DNA from: Candidatus Omnitrophota bacterium
GTDB taxonomy: Bacteria; Omnitrophota; Koll11; Gygaellales; Profunditerraquicolaceae
DNA length: 18,677 nucleotides
Assembly (NCBI GenBank): GCA_028712045.1
Contig: JAQTRA010000011.1
Location: forward strand, 1 to 18,677
Reading direction: 5' to 3'
Every line of letters begins with the position of its first letter. Positions within the stretch are counted from its first letter, which is position 1. The notes under the pieces were generated by a model. It was given only the letters and a program-made list of their open reading frames with translations, ran no database searches and had not been told where the DNA came from. Below, piece by piece: positions 1 through 8,167 of this stretch. Position numbers and translations under genes: made by a program.

Positions 1-359
1 TGCCAATCATAAGAAAAACCCATCCGCTTTAATTCCGTTTCCATATCTTTGATGCACTTATGCGTCCAGATATCCGGCTTAGTCTTATTTTTAATCGCGG
101 CGTTTTCCGCTGGCTGGCCAAAAGCATCAAACCCCATGGGATGCAGGACATTATAACCCTGCAATCTTTTAAAACGGCTGGCGACATCGCCAATAGCATA
201 ATTACGCACATGGCCCATATGGATTTTTCCCGACGGATAAGGAAACATTTCCAGCAGGTAATATTTCTTGCGCGTTTCATCCACTTGCGCGCGAAACGCC
301 TGCTCTTTGAGCCAATTATTTTGCCATTTTTCTTCGATTTCTTTAAAATTATAAAACAT
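1..359 (-). CDS. leuS: Leucine--tRNA ligase, N-terminal part (cut by left window edge)
   Basis: Only the first 119 residues are in the window; the rest lies to the left. LeuRS charges tRNA-Leu in the cytoplasm. The class I signature is clear: [12 protein letters not shown] at about residues 39-50, with HMGH as the HIGH ATP-binding motif, then the LeuRS-typical stretch containing [25 protein letters not shown]. The start [12 protein letters not shown] is usual for the family. An AGGAAA Shine-Dalgarno sequence lies in the last codons of nfo, whose stop is 2 bases upstream, so the two genes are probably co-transcribed and translationally coupled. A tRNA-Leu gene lies about 1.1 kb away but is transcribed in the opposite direction. 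Confidence 0.97.
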   Translation of the reverse strand, partial: MFYNFKEIEEKWQNNWLKEQAFRAQVDETRKKYYLLEMFPYPSGKIHMGHVRNYAIGDVASRFKRLQGYNVLHPMGFDAFGQPAENAAIKNKTKPDIWTHKCIKDMETELKRMGFSYDW

Positions 360-361
360 AT

Positions 362-1210
362 TTATTTCCTGGCTAGTTTTCTAACCATCGCTAAATTTTC
401 TTTATCACTGTTTTCAGTGCTCTTAGGCGTTTCTAAAATCATCGGGATATTTTTTAGTTTTGGATGATTAATGATCCTTTTCATCCCACTTTGCCCAATA
501 TGGCCTTTACCAATATGGTCATGCCGGTCATGGTGGCATCCAAGCTCGCCAGCTGCATCATTAAGGTGAATTAACTTGATCAATTTTACCCCCACCAACT
601 CCTCAATTTCATCAATCATTTTTTCTAAACCGGCTTTAGTGGATAGATCATAACCGGCCAGATAAGCATGCGCAGTATCCAAACACAAACCCACACGGGC
701 TTTATCTTTTAAACCCTTTAAAATTTTTTGCTGATGATAAAACCTGTACCCCAGCCAGGAACCGCTGCCGGAGGTATTCTCCAGCAATATCCCGACGCCA
801 GAACCTTTAGTTTGCTCTAATATCTTATCCAGAGCCGCAACCAGCCGCTTGATCCCGGCATCCTCGGAAGTTTCTTTATGGCTGCCCATATGCGTAACAA
901 TATAGTCAGCGTTTAATTTATCCGCTTCCTGGATGTCTTCAATATAAGCCTTAATTGAACCATTGTAAAGGCGCATATCCGGAGAGGCCAGATTGATCAG
1001 GTAAGATATATGGATAAAAACCGGGTTGATGTTAAATTTTTTACGCCGCAAATTAAACTCGGCGATATCGCCCGCATCCAGCTGTTCTTGATTTCTCCAA
1101 CGCTGCGGAGAGCGGCTGAAAAACTGCATAGTCTTACAACCCAAAGCCTGCGCGATATCTAAAGTTTCATAAATCTTCTTTGCCCCGGAAACGTGCACGC
1201 CAAGAATCAT
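362..1210 (-). CDS. nfo: Deoxyribonuclease IV (AP endonuclease, endonuclease IV family)
   Basis: 282 residues, close to the E. coli enzyme (285). It cleaves the backbone 5' of abasic sites in base-excision repair with a three-metal centre in a TIM barrel. Visible family motifs are the start [24 protein letters not shown] from about residue 67, THMGSH (about 106-111), LLENTSG with the metal-ligand Glu144, [12 protein letters not shown] with Asp178 and His181, the histidine-rich [10 protein letters not shown] segment followed by [14 protein letters not shown], and the final ILETPK Glu. leuS follows 2 bases after the stop. A near-consensus promoter ends about 9 bases before the ATG, so the transcript should have almost no 5' leader; the AGGAG found further upstream lies inside the promoter spacer and is unlikely to act as a ribosome site. 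Confidence 0.96.
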   Translation of the reverse strand: MILGVHVSGAKKIYETLDIAQALGCKTMQFFSRSPQRWRNQEQLDAGDIAEFNLRRKKFNINPVFIHISYLINLASPDMRLYNGSIKAYIEDIQEADKLNADYIVTHMGSHKETSEDAGIKRLVAALDKILEQTKGSGVGILLENTSGSGSWLGYRFYHQQKILKGLKDKARVGLCLDTAHAYLAGYDLSTKAGLEKMIDEIEELVGVKLIKLIHLNDAAGELGCHHDRHDHIGKGHIGQSGMKRIINHPKLKNIPMILETPKSTENSDKENLAMVRKLARK

Positions 1211-1219
1211 AGTATTTAG

Positions 1220-1248
1220 ATTATACTCCTGCTGGAAATCAGCGTCAA
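1220..1248 (-). promoter_or_regulatory. Sigma-70-type promoter of nfo-leuS
   Basis: On the minus strand a -35 box TTGACG (1243-1248) and a perfect -10 box TATAAT (1220-1225) are separated by exactly 17 bases. The predicted transcription start is near 1213, about 3 bases before the nfo ATG (1208-1210), which implies a leaderless or nearly leaderless message. The promoter sits downstream of the tRNA-Ala terminator, so nfo-leuS is an independent unit. This is seen by eye and not experimentally shown. Confidence 0.75.
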
Positions 1249-1260
1249 TAACTTATAAAA

Positions 1261-1289
1261 CAAAAAGGCGGAGATTATCCGCCTTTTTG
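1261..1289 (-). terminator. Rho-independent terminator after tRNA-Ala
   Basis: A perfect 12-bp stem (arms 1261-1272 and 1278-1289, core GGCGGA/TCCGCC) closes a 5-base loop (1273-1277). On the minus strand the 3' arm ends in a T run continuing into TTTTGTTTTAT. It begins 8 bases after the 3' end of tRNA-Ala and precedes the nfo promoter. The stem has A and T runs on both sides, so it could work in both directions. Confidence 0.88.
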
Positions 1290-1297
1290 CATAAAAT

Positions 1298-1373
1298 TGG
1301 TGGAGCTGAGGAGGATTGAACTCCTGACCCCTTGCATGCCATGCAAGTGCTCTCCCAGCTGAGCTACAGCCCC
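1298..1373 (-). tRNA. tRNA-Ala (anticodon GGC)
   Basis: Full cloverleaf on the minus strand: acceptor GGGGCTG/CAGCTCC with one G-T wobble at the third pair, D arm GCTC/GAGC, anticodon stem CTTGC/GCAAG with loop ATGGCAT (anticodon GGC, complement of 1338-1340), and T arm AGGAG/CTCCT with TTCAATC loop. The 3' CCA is encoded (1298-1300). It reads GCC and GCU alanine codons. Confidence 0.96.
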
Positions 1374-1385
1374 AGAATTAATCTA

Positions 1386-1414
1386 TTGACCTTTGCTATT
1401 TTAGAATATAAAAT
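1386..1414 (+). promoter_or_regulatory. Promoter of tRNA-Leu (half of a symmetric divergent pair)
   Basis: -35 TTGACC (1386-1391), 17-base spacer, -10 TAAAAT (1409-1414), on the plus strand. The predicted start near 1421 gives a leader of about 19 bases before the tRNA. The elements interleave with those of the tRNA-Ala promoter around a dyad centred on base 1406. Confidence 0.75.
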
Positions 1415-1426
1415 AGACGACGTCAA
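1398..1426 (-). promoter_or_regulatory. Promoter of tRNA-Ala (half of a symmetric divergent pair)
   Basis: On the minus strand: -35 TTGACG (1421-1426), 17-base spacer, -10 TAAAAT (1398-1403). The predicted start near 1391 is about 17 bases before tRNA-Ala. It mirrors the tRNA-Leu promoter: TTGAC/GTCAA and CTATTTT/AAAATAG are symmetric about base 1406. Confidence 0.75.
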
Positions 1427-1439
1427 CTTAAAAAATCAT

Positions 1440-1522
1440 GCCGAAGTGGTGGAATGGCATACACGTCGGTCTCAAAAACCGATAAGGGCAACCTTGTAAG
1501 GGTTCAACTCCCTTCTTCGGCA
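1440..1522 (+). tRNA. tRNA-Leu (anticodon CAA)
   Basis: Type II tRNA on the plus strand, the only clear plus-strand gene here. Acceptor GCCGAAG/CTTCGGC, anticodon stem TCGGT/ACCGA with loop CTCAAAA (anticodon CAA, reads UUG), long variable arm with stem AAGG/CCTT around GCAA, and T arm AAGGG/CCCTT with TTCAACT loop. Discriminator A at 1522. CCA is not encoded (ACT follows), unlike the neighbouring tRNA-Ala, so a CCA-adding enzyme is needed. A short T5 run follows (1524-1528). Confidence 0.95.
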
Positions 1523-1534
1523 CTTTTTAAAGAT

Positions 1535-1584
1535 AATTGGGGTCGGATCTATTTTCCTGAAATTAAATAGATCCGACCCCAATT
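1535..1584. repeat. Perfect 20-bp-arm palindrome between tRNA-Leu and feoB
   Basis: Arms 1535-1554 and 1565-1584 are perfect reverse complements with core GGGGTCGGATCTATTT and a 10-base loop (1555-1564). It sits between the converging tRNA-Leu and feoB genes and touches the first base of the feoB stop codon on the plus strand. It could fold as a strong hairpin in either transcript and work as a bidirectional transcription barrier, but no good U tract follows on either side. The GGGGTC-type ends resemble REP/RAYT-associated palindromes scattered in many environmental genomes; that link is from memory. Confidence 0.8.
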
Positions 1585-3311
1585 TAATGAATGGTAAAAT
1601 TAAGCAACGTTCCGCAAACTAAAGCAACAACCAGCATAATCAGGGTAGCTTTAATTAAATCCTTTAACCCCAACTCCTTAAAAAACACGATAAAAGTCGC
1701 CACGCAGGGAAAGGATATCGCTAAAAGCACAGCAGTAATAAACAACTGCTTAGCAGAAAGCGCCAGCGGCATAAGCATACCCACTGCCACATCTTTTCTA
1801 AATAACCCCATCACTAAAGAAATCACTGCTTCTTTGGGCAAGCCAAAAAGGCCTTTAACTACCGGGGCAAATATACTAGTAAAAAAATCAAACAACTTAA
1901 AATATAAAAGTATATTAACTATTAACACGCCTAATAAAACTAACGGCGCAGCCTCAATCAAGAAACCCTTAATGCGAAAAAATAATTTCTTCCACAATGT
2001 AACCAGCGACGGAAGCCGGTAAGGAGGTATCTCAACTAAAAGTTCCGGGCTGTAGCCTTTAGTTGTCTGATTAAGGATCACACCCAAAACTAACCAGATC
2101 GCTAATAAAACAAAATACACCCCCGCAACATAATACCCGGAAAATTTCCCTAATAAACCAACGATCATCGCCTGTAATGCAACGCAAGGCACTCCTATTG
2201 AAATCAATGTCGCGGCAATAAAACGCTCACGCTTAGACTCTAAATTACGCGTAGCTAAAATCCCGGGAACATTACAACCTAATCCTAAAAGCACAGGTAT
2301 GATCGCAAAACCGTGTAGGCCAATACGGTGTAAAAGATTATCCAAAAGCATGGCTAAACGCGGCAAGATTCCTATATCTTCCAATAAACCTAAAACAAAG
2401 TAAAACGAAATTATATAAGGCAAGACCATAGCAAATTCAATATAAGGAGCAGTAGTTAATATGCCTAAGGATTGTTTAAAATCAATCTTGCTATTAATTA
2501 AATCCCCGATTAACAAGTGATGGATAAAACTTTCTTCGCCTAAGAATGAACTGAACTTGATTAAAAGCGGCTGATAAAAATTAAAAAATATCGGATCGGC
2601 AATTCTGTTGATCAAGTTCTCACCGATAAAACGCACAATTTGAAAAGAAGCCAGAATCACTCCTACAGCAATAAGCGCGCCGCTGAATGGTTTTAACGAA
2701 GCATCCTCCAGAATCTCACGAAAAGTATGATGCCGATGGGTTAGGCGTTGCACCTGTTCAATGATCACACCGATCTCCTGCCAGCGTTCCCGATGCGAAA
2801 ATTTCTGGCTTAAAACCGGCTTACTTTCATGGATCCTGGCCAGAAGCAGTTTTATGCCTAAGCCGGTAATCGCGCAAGTTGAGATTACCGGAACCTTTAA
2901 GATCTCTTCCAGTTTATCAAGCTCCAGGCTGACTCCGTGATGTTTAGCTTCATCACACATATTTAATGCCACCACCACCGGTAATCCGGCCTCAAGTAAC
3001 TGCAAAGTTAAATAAAGATTACGCTCTAGATTAGTGGAGTCAACAATGTTAATCACCACCATTTCATCTTTAGCGCACTCATTTAGCAACGATACCGCGA
3101 CCTCTTCGGCTTTAGAACTAGGTTCAAGCGAATATGTCCCCGGAAGATCTACGACTTCGATCTCCTGATCCGCAAGTTTTAAAACCCCGCGCATAATCTC
3201 AACCGTTGTGCCGGAATAATTAGAAGAAATAACCTGCACTCCGGTAAGCCGGGAAAAAACCACGCTTTTACCAACATTAGGGTTACCAATTAAAAATATT
3301 TTTTTAATCAT
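1584..3311 (-). CDS. feoB: Ferrous iron transport protein B (short form)
   Basis: 575 residues; imports Fe(II) across the inner membrane. The N-terminal G domain has G1 GNPNVGKS (9-16), G2 SNYSGTT (29-35), G3 DLPGT (55-59), G4 NMCD (117-120) and G5 STCAITG (about 144-150). The membrane domain follows, with LGLGCNVPGILATR, the first gate motif GVPCVALQAM and the second gate motif FPCVATFIVFFKELG near the C terminus. The protein is shorter than common FeoBs (about 650-770), apparently through compact linkers and a short C-terminal tail, as both gate regions are present. The start overlaps the feoA stop as ATGA (3308-3311), so translation is coupled. It is the last gene of the long minus-strand operon. 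Confidence 0.96.
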   Translation of the reverse strand: MIKKIFLIGNPNVGKSVVFSRLTGVQVISSNYSGTTVEIMRGVLKLADQEIEVVDLPGTYSLEPSSKAEEVAVSLLNECAKDEMVVINIVDSTNLERNLYLTLQLLEAGLPVVVALNMCDEAKHHGVSLELDKLEEILKVPVISTCAITGLGIKLLLARIHESKPVLSQKFSHRERWQEIGVIIEQVQRLTHRHHTFREILEDASLKPFSGALIAVGVILASFQIVRFIGENLINRIADPIFFNFYQPLLIKFSSFLGEESFIHHLLIGDLINSKIDFKQSLGILTTAPYIEFAMVLPYIISFYFVLGLLEDIGILPRLAMLLDNLLHRIGLHGFAIIPVLLGLGCNVPGILATRNLESKRERFIAATLISIGVPCVALQAMIVGLLGKFSGYYVAGVYFVLLAIWLVLGVILNQTTKGYSPELLVEIPPYRLPSLVTLWKKLFFRIKGFLIEAAPLVLLGVLIVNILLYFKLFDFFTSIFAPVVKGLFGLPKEAVISLVMGLFRKDVAVGMLMPLALSAKQLFITAVLLAISFPCVATFIVFFKELGLKDLIKATLIMLVVALVCGTLLNFTIH

Positions 3312-3544
3312 TGTACCTCGATGACAATTTTGTTCGCTACGCCATGGCCCAAAACTAATACGCTGCGGCCGACTTTAATCGCTACCGGGCCTTTCAACCC
3401 GATATGGCTGATCTTAGTAACCTCCCGGCCCTTATAAATACCCATACTCATAAATTTATTCTGCAAAGCTGCGCCGGCAGAGATATCGTAAATCATCCCT
3501 TTTTGCTTTCCGTGCATCTGGGTTAAGCTTATTTTCTTAGCCAT
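3308..3544 (-). CDS. feoA: Ferrous iron transport protein A (SH3-like)
   Basis: 78 residues, the normal FeoA size. It is a small cytoplasmic beta-barrel protein that assists FeoB. The family pattern is visible: hydrophobic strands ending in a basic/Gly loop (MHGKQKG), FMSMGIYKGREVTKI, GLKGPVAIKVGRSVLVLGHGVANKIVIEV. It overlaps feoB by 4 bases and its ATG overlaps the stop of the upstream SGNH gene by one base (TAATG), so the three genes are translationally coupled. Confidence 0.94.
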   Translation of the reverse strand: MAKKISLTQMHGKQKGMIYDISAGAALQNKFMSMGIYKGREVTKISHIGLKGPVAIKVGRSVLVLGHGVANKIVIEVQ

Positions 3545-4152
3545 TATTTTATATAGCAGGCTATCGCCTTATACACCCGGCTGGCCACAATTTTATAACC
3601 CCGCGCATTTGGATGCAAAAAATCACTTTTCATCGCCGGATTAGTAATAATCCTGTTTAAAACTCCGGGAATAAAAATTACTTTTTCCTCAGCGGCTAAC
3701 TTCTTAAACGCAGCCCGATACTCACTAAAAAACATCCCCGCGCTGATATCCACTAAAGCCACCATCGCGCCTTTTGCCTGAATACGTTGGATGATCGTTC
3801 TTAAATTCCTGACCGTATCTTCTTTAGGAATCTTTTTTAAAAAATCATTACCGCAAAACTCCACAATAACCAACCGCGGATTTTTAAGCAAAACATCATT
3901 TTCCAGCCGGCCTAAAGCAGAAAAAGTCGTATCACCATCAACTCCGGCATTAATCACCGGAAACTTAACCATGCTTCTTAAAGCCGTAGGATAATCCTCA
4001 CCGGAATTTGCTCCATAGCCGAAAGTAATGCTATCTCCGAAACAAATAATATTTGCGCCGGTAGCATCAAGATTTTTAATCTCTAGCTTAAAACATCCGA
4101 CAAGAAGAATACTCAAAATAACCAAAATATATTTTAATTTATTCATTTTCAT
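3544..4152 (-). CDS. SGNH/GDSL-family esterase, predicted lipoprotein
   Basis: 202 residues. A short signal peptide ends in the lipobox LVGC (Cys20), so the protein is probably an acylated envelope lipoprotein. The SGNH blocks are all present: GDSITFG with nucleophile Ser41, NAGVDGDT (block II Gly), FCGND with Asn102, and DFLHPN with Asp177 and His180. It resembles the TesA/arylesterase branch; substrate unknown (lysophospholipid, acyl or acetyl ester). The ATG at 4150-4152 overlaps the end of rlmN by 14 bases; an in-frame ATG at 4144-4146 is an alternative. No signal ties it to iron transport beyond operon position. Confidence 0.88.
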   Translation of the reverse strand: MKMNKLKYILVILSILLVGCFKLEIKNLDATGANIICFGDSITFGYGANSGEDYPTALRSMVKFPVINAGVDGDTTFSALGRLENDVLLKNPRLVIVEFCGNDFLKKIPKEDTVRNLRTIIQRIQAKGAMVALVDISAGMFFSEYRAAFKKLAAEEKVIFIPGVLNRIITNPAMKSDFLHPNARGYKIVASRVYKAIACYIK

Positions 4153-5170
4153 GCCTTAACCTCAATTGCCCGCAAGCAGCAGAAATATCCTGCCCCCGTT
4201 CTTTTCTTAAAGTAACATTAATCCCGGCGCTAAACAACTTATCTTTAAAAAAAAGTACCTCGCGCGGCGTTGGAGGAAAAATCTTTAATTCTGTAATCGG
4301 ATTTGCCGGTATCAGGTTTACCTTGGCTAACCTTAAATCTTTTAAAAGAGAAATTAATTTTTCGGCATCGCATGCCTCAGAATTAAAACCCTTAACCAGA
4401 ATATATTCAAAAGTAATCTGCCGATTGGTTTTAGCAATATACTCCTGGCAGGATTTAATTAACTCAGCTAAGGGATATTTTTTATTTACCGGCATAATCT
4501 GCGAGCGTAATTTATCGTCGGCAGCATGCAAAGATATGGAAAGCTCAACCTGCAAATCTTCAAGAATAAGTTTTTCCATACCCGGGATAATCCCGCAGGT
4601 TGAAATAGTTATCCGCCTGGCGCCGATATTAAACCCCTGCGGCGAATTAATTATGCGAATCGCTCTAAGTACAGCATCGTAATTGTCCATCGGCTCGCCA
4701 GTGCCCATAAACACAATATGCGTTAAACCTGCTTCACCGGAGTTATTCTTCAGATAAAGCACTTCATCTAAGATCTCACCTACGCTTAAATTACGCTTAA
4801 AACCGCCTAAGCCGCTGGCGCAAAATTTACAGGAAAATTTACACCCTACCTGCGAGGAGATGCAACCGGTAACCCGCTGGCTAAAAGGTATATTTACTGC
4901 CTCAATAAAATTCTCATCCTTAAGTTTAAAAAGAAATTTAGTTGTCCCATCACTGGATTCCTCTAAATCCGCGATCTCTAAACCTAAAATGTAAAATTCT
5001 TCATCAAGTTTCTTTCTTAAGGCAACCGGCAGATTACTCATATTGCTAAATTCATAAGCGCCTTTTTGGTAGATCCAGGCAAATATCTGGCTGGCATGGT
5101 ATTTCGGCTGCCCCCAAGAAAGCAGTTTAACTTCCAGCTCTTTCAAACTTAACTCTTTAATATCCTGCAT
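4139..5170 (-). CDS. rlmN: 23S rRNA A2503 / tRNA A37 C2-methyltransferase, radical SAM
   Basis: 343 residues, normal for RlmN, which methylates C2 of A2503 in 23S rRNA and often A37 of some tRNAs. Visible: GCISSQVGCKFSCKFCASG with the 4Fe-4S ligands Cys110, Cys114 and Cys117 (CX3CX2C), the MGTGEPMDNYDAV SAM-binding segment, SLHAADD, and RGQDISAACGQL near the C terminus with the methyl-carrying Cys at about 333. Cfr, the antibiotic-resistance paralogue, is a less likely reading; the RlmN-like C-terminal ISAACGQL favours RlmN. It starts 6 bases after the ligase stop with only a weak SD (AGAAAG), so coupling is likely. Its reaction releases 5'-deoxyadenosine, the proposed substrate of the upstream salvage genes. 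Confidence 0.95.
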   Translation of the reverse strand: MQDIKELSLKELEVKLLSWGQPKYHASQIFAWIYQKGAYEFSNMSNLPVALRKKLDEEFYILGLEIADLEESSDGTTKFLFKLKDENFIEAVNIPFSQRVTGCISSQVGCKFSCKFCASGLGGFKRNLSVGEILDEVLYLKNNSGEAGLTHIVFMGTGEPMDNYDAVLRAIRIINSPQGFNIGARRITISTCGIIPGMEKLILEDLQVELSISLHAADDKLRSQIMPVNKKYPLAELIKSCQEYIAKTNRQITFEYILVKGFNSEACDAEKLISLLKDLRLAKVNLIPANPITELKIFPPTPREVLFFKDKLFSAGINVTLRKERGQDISAACGQLRLRHENE

Positions 5171-5176
5171 AATTAT

Positions 5177-6679
5177 TTACTTTCTTAGTAATTCTTTATC
5201 TATTTTACCGGTGCGGTTTTTAGGAAGTGCCGGCCAAAACTCAAAATAATGCGGAATCTTAAAATGCGCTAAATGCAGGCGTAAAAAATAACGTAAATCT
5301 TCTTCGCTGATGCTTTTACCTTCTTTAAGGACCAGGAATGCCTTGGGCACCTCTCCTCTTAACTTATCCGCCACCCCGATTACCGCGGCTTCCGCAATAT
5401 CCGGATGCTTTTGCAGGACCGACTCAACTTCAGGCTCAAAAACAATTTCCCCGCCCACCTTAATCATCTCTTTTTTCCTGCCCACAATATAAAGAAAACC
5501 TGCCGCATCAATTTTCCCCAGGTCCCCCGTATAAAACCAGCTATTGCGGATAGTTTGGCCGGTTAATAGATCATCCTTAAAATAGCCGTCAGTAACTACC
5601 CAGCTTTTTACCGCCACTTCACCTGGCGAGCCAGCGGGTAATTCACGGTCGGTTTCATCAAAAATCTTTACCTCAATCCAAGGCGCTGGCCGGCCCACGC
5701 TTTCAATATTTCTTGACCCCATCGGCAAAACTACCGTCGGAGCATTCGTTTCAGTAAGCCCCCAACCATTTAAAAGAAAAGCCTTGGGGCAAAATTGCTG
5801 GAACCGGCGTAAGGCATCCGGCGAATTAGACGCGCCAAAAGTAACGATCCAGCGTAAACTTGATAAATCAAATGTCTCAAACTCTTTTAACTGTAAAAGC
5901 GCGTAATACATCGAAGGGACAATCCAGAAAAAATTGACTTTATGATTCTGGACATTTCTTAAAAAATCTAAAGGCGCAAACCTCTCCATTAAAACCAGGG
6001 TTAAGCCAAAAGTAATCGTATTCTGGATATAAATTAATCCGCCTAAATGCGAAAAAGGCAAAGCGCAAAGCGCAGTATCTTTAGCCCCAATATCGGCGTT
6101 AACAAAAAAAGCCATGGATTTCGGCGGGGCATCCAGCTGGGTATAGTTTATTAAAACCCCTTTGGGTTTTCCGGTTGTGCCGGAAGTATAAAAAATTATC
6201 GCGTAATCTTTATCCTCAACTTTGATTTTTGGGGCTTGCGGCTGGCTTTGATTTAAAAACTCTTCAAAACTTAAAACATCAGCTTCCTGCGCCTGGCAAG
6301 AAATAATATTTTCTAAAGAACTTACTTTATCCCTAAGGCTGGCAAATGAAATATTAGCCTTATGCTTAGTAATTAATAGTTTGGTTTCCGAGTGATTAAG
6401 GCAAGTGACTAATTCATCTTCGGTAAGCATGAAATCTAGCGGCACGCAGCAGGCGCCCACCGACCAGATCGCCAGATAACTGTAAATATACTCCGGCCAA
6501 TTGGGAAGATAAATCGCTATTTTATCCCCGCGTTTTATTCCCAGTTTCAGCAGGCTTTGGCTAAGAGAGAAAACTTTATCTTTGAGTGTAGTAAAAGAAA
6601 TCGGTTCGTCGCGGAAGATAATCGCGGGCTTACTGCTATATTTTTCGGCTGCCTGCTCTAAAACACTGATGACATTCAT
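5177..6679 (-). CDS. AMP-forming acyl-CoA synthetase / acid-CoA ligase
   Basis: 500 residues, class I adenylate-forming superfamily. It activates a carboxylic acid as acyl-AMP and transfers it to CoA. Core motifs: P-loop YTSGTTGKPKG (164-174), GWGLTETN, YTGDLGKID, the hinge region GRKKEMIKVGGEIVFEPEVE, and PKNRTGKIDKELLRK with the catalytic Lys at about 492. Substrate is not readable by eye; it is of the medium-size acyl/aryl-CoA ligase type rather than classic Acs (about 650 residues). The ATG follows the aldehyde dehydrogenase stop without a gap (TAAATG). Context suggests it activates the acid made by that dehydrogenase; supplying a starter for the nearby polyketide genes is a second possibility. 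Confidence 0.9.
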   Translation of the reverse strand: MNVISVLEQAAEKYSSKPAIIFRDEPISFTTLKDKVFSLSQSLLKLGIKRGDKIAIYLPNWPEYIYSYLAIWSVGACCVPLDFMLTEDELVTCLNHSETKLLITKHKANISFASLRDKVSSLENIISCQAQEADVLSFEEFLNQSQPQAPKIKVEDKDYAIIFYTSGTTGKPKGVLINYTQLDAPPKSMAFFVNADIGAKDTALCALPFSHLGGLIYIQNTITFGLTLVLMERFAPLDFLRNVQNHKVNFFWIVPSMYYALLQLKEFETFDLSSLRWIVTFGASNSPDALRRFQQFCPKAFLLNGWGLTETNAPTVVLPMGSRNIESVGRPAPWIEVKIFDETDRELPAGSPGEVAVKSWVVTDGYFKDDLLTGQTIRNSWFYTGDLGKIDAAGFLYIVGRKKEMIKVGGEIVFEPEVESVLQKHPDIAEAAVIGVADKLRGEVPKAFLVLKEGKSISEEDLRYFLRLHLAHFKIPHYFEFWPALPKNRTGKIDKELLRK

Positions 6680-8167
6680 TTAGAATCCATACCAGTAGTT
6701 CACCAATGGCTTGCCTTGTTCAGATTGGTCTAAAATTACATTTTTAATCCGGGTATATTCTAAGAAGCCTTCTTTGCCTAATTCTTTACCAAAACCGCTC
6801 TGCTTAAATCCGCCGTAAGGTAGTTGATTATAAAACATACCGTAAGTATTGATCCAGATTGTCCCGGCATTGATTTTTTTAGCCAGTTCCTGGGCTAAGA
6901 ACAAATCACTCGTCCAGATACAGGCCGCTAAACCAAAATCTACGCTATTGGCTAAAGATGCTGCTTCATCGGAACCGGAAAATTTATGGATCAAAACCAC
7001 CGGGCCGAACACCTCTTCCTTAAATATATGCGAATGCGCGCTGACATCAACTAAAACTGTCGGCTCAAAAAAATAACCGTTTTTAAGCTCCGGCTGATCC
7101 GGAATTTTCCCCCCGCAGAGCACCTTAGCTCCCTCGGCTTTTGCTTTTTCAATATAAGCCACTACTTTTTTACGCTGGGCGTCGCTGATCAAAGGGCCCA
7201 TCTGAGTTTGAAAATCATCAGCTAAACCCAATTTTATTCGTTTAGCCTTTTCTACAAAACTTGCCACAAATTTATCATAAATATTTTCCTGGACAAAAAT
7301 ACGCGACATCGCCGTGCACATCTGCCCCTGGTTTAAAAATATCGAAACTAAAGAACTATTTACCGCGACATCTAAGTCAGTATCGCCAAATACCAGGCTG
7401 GCGGATTTACCGCCTAGCTCCATAATCGATTTTTTTACATTTTTAGAAGAATATTGCAGGATCTGCTTGCCTACTTCATTGCTCCCGGTAAAAGAAATCA
7501 TATCCACCCGTTTATCCGCGCAAAGCAATTCACCTATTTTCATGCCGGGTGCGTTAATTACATTTACTACCCCGGCGGGCAATCCGGCCTGATGAATGAT
7601 TTTAGCCAGCTCTAAAGCCGTAAGCGGGGTAAGGCTAGAAGGCTTTAAAATAACTGTATTGCCGGCAGCTAATGCCGAAGCTAATTTCCAGCAGGCAATT
7701 AAAAGCGGATAATTCCAGGGGATGATCAAAACTACTACGCCTAAAGGCTCACGAGTTAATTTAGCTTTGGCATCCTCCGACACATGGATATCTTCGGCTT
7801 CCAGATAATCAATAAAATTATTAGCCACAAACTCAAATGTCTTAGCACTCGAAGGAATATCCATAAAAGTGGTTTCTTTGATGGGCTTGCCGGAATTTTG
7901 CATCTCCAGTTGGGCAAGATTAGCGGCGTTATCTAAAATTCCCTGGGCAATTTTAAAAATAAACTCTTTACGCTGGGCTAAAGAAAACTGCGGCCAGGGG
8001 CCATGGTCAAAAGCCTCTCTGCTGCTAGCCAAAGCTAACTCTACTTCTTTGGTTGAAGCCAGCGAAGCTTCAGCAATAACTTTGCCGGTGGAAGGATTAA
8101 TAATATTCTGTTTATCTAAAGTTTCGATAAACTGTCCATGAATAAATAACGGGCATTTTAAATTCAT
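6680..8167 (-). CDS. NAD(P)-dependent aldehyde dehydrogenase
   Basis: 495 residues, full-length ALDH superfamily protein that oxidises an aldehyde to its acid. Motifs: INPSTGKVI, IIPWNYPLL (oxyanion Asn about 152), SFTGSNEVGK, MELGGKSA with general base Glu250, FLNQGQMCTA with catalytic Cys284, EEVFGPVV, and the C-terminal GGFKQSGFGKELG. All catalytic residues are present. The start overlaps the aldolase stop (ATGA, 8164-8167) and the ligase begins directly after its stop. Between an aldolase that should release an aldehyde and an acid-CoA ligase, the likely substrate is a short aldehyde such as acetaldehyde or methylthioacetaldehyde; this is inference. Confidence 0.94.
   Translation of the reverse strand: MNLKCPLFIHGQFIETLDKQNIINPSTGKVIAEASLASTKEVELALASSREAFDHGPWPQFSLAQRKEFIFKIAQGILDNAANLAQLEMQNSGKPIKETTFMDIPSSAKTFEFVANNFIDYLEAEDIHVSEDAKAKLTREPLGVVVLIIPWNYPLLIACWKLASALAAGNTVILKPSSLTPLTALELAKIIHQAGLPAGVVNVINAPGMKIGELLCADKRVDMISFTGSNEVGKQILQYSSKNVKKSIMELGGKSASLVFGDTDLDVAVNSSLVSIFLNQGQMCTAMSRIFVQENIYDKFVASFVEKAKRIKLGLADDFQTQMGPLISDAQRKKVVAYIEKAKAEGAKVLCGGKIPDQPELKNGYFFEPTVLVDVSAHSHIFKEEVFGPVVLIHKFSGSDEAASLANSVDFGLAACIWTSDLFLAQELAKKINAGTIWINTYGMFYNQLPYGGFKQSGFGKELGKEGFLEYTRIKNVILDQSEQGKPLVNYWYGF

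Noticed and set aside
60..467. Plus-strand open frame of 135 codons opposite leuS and nfo
   Set aside because: The minus strand codes for a clear LeuRS N terminus and the end of endonuclease IV; the plus frame shows no family motif or SD.
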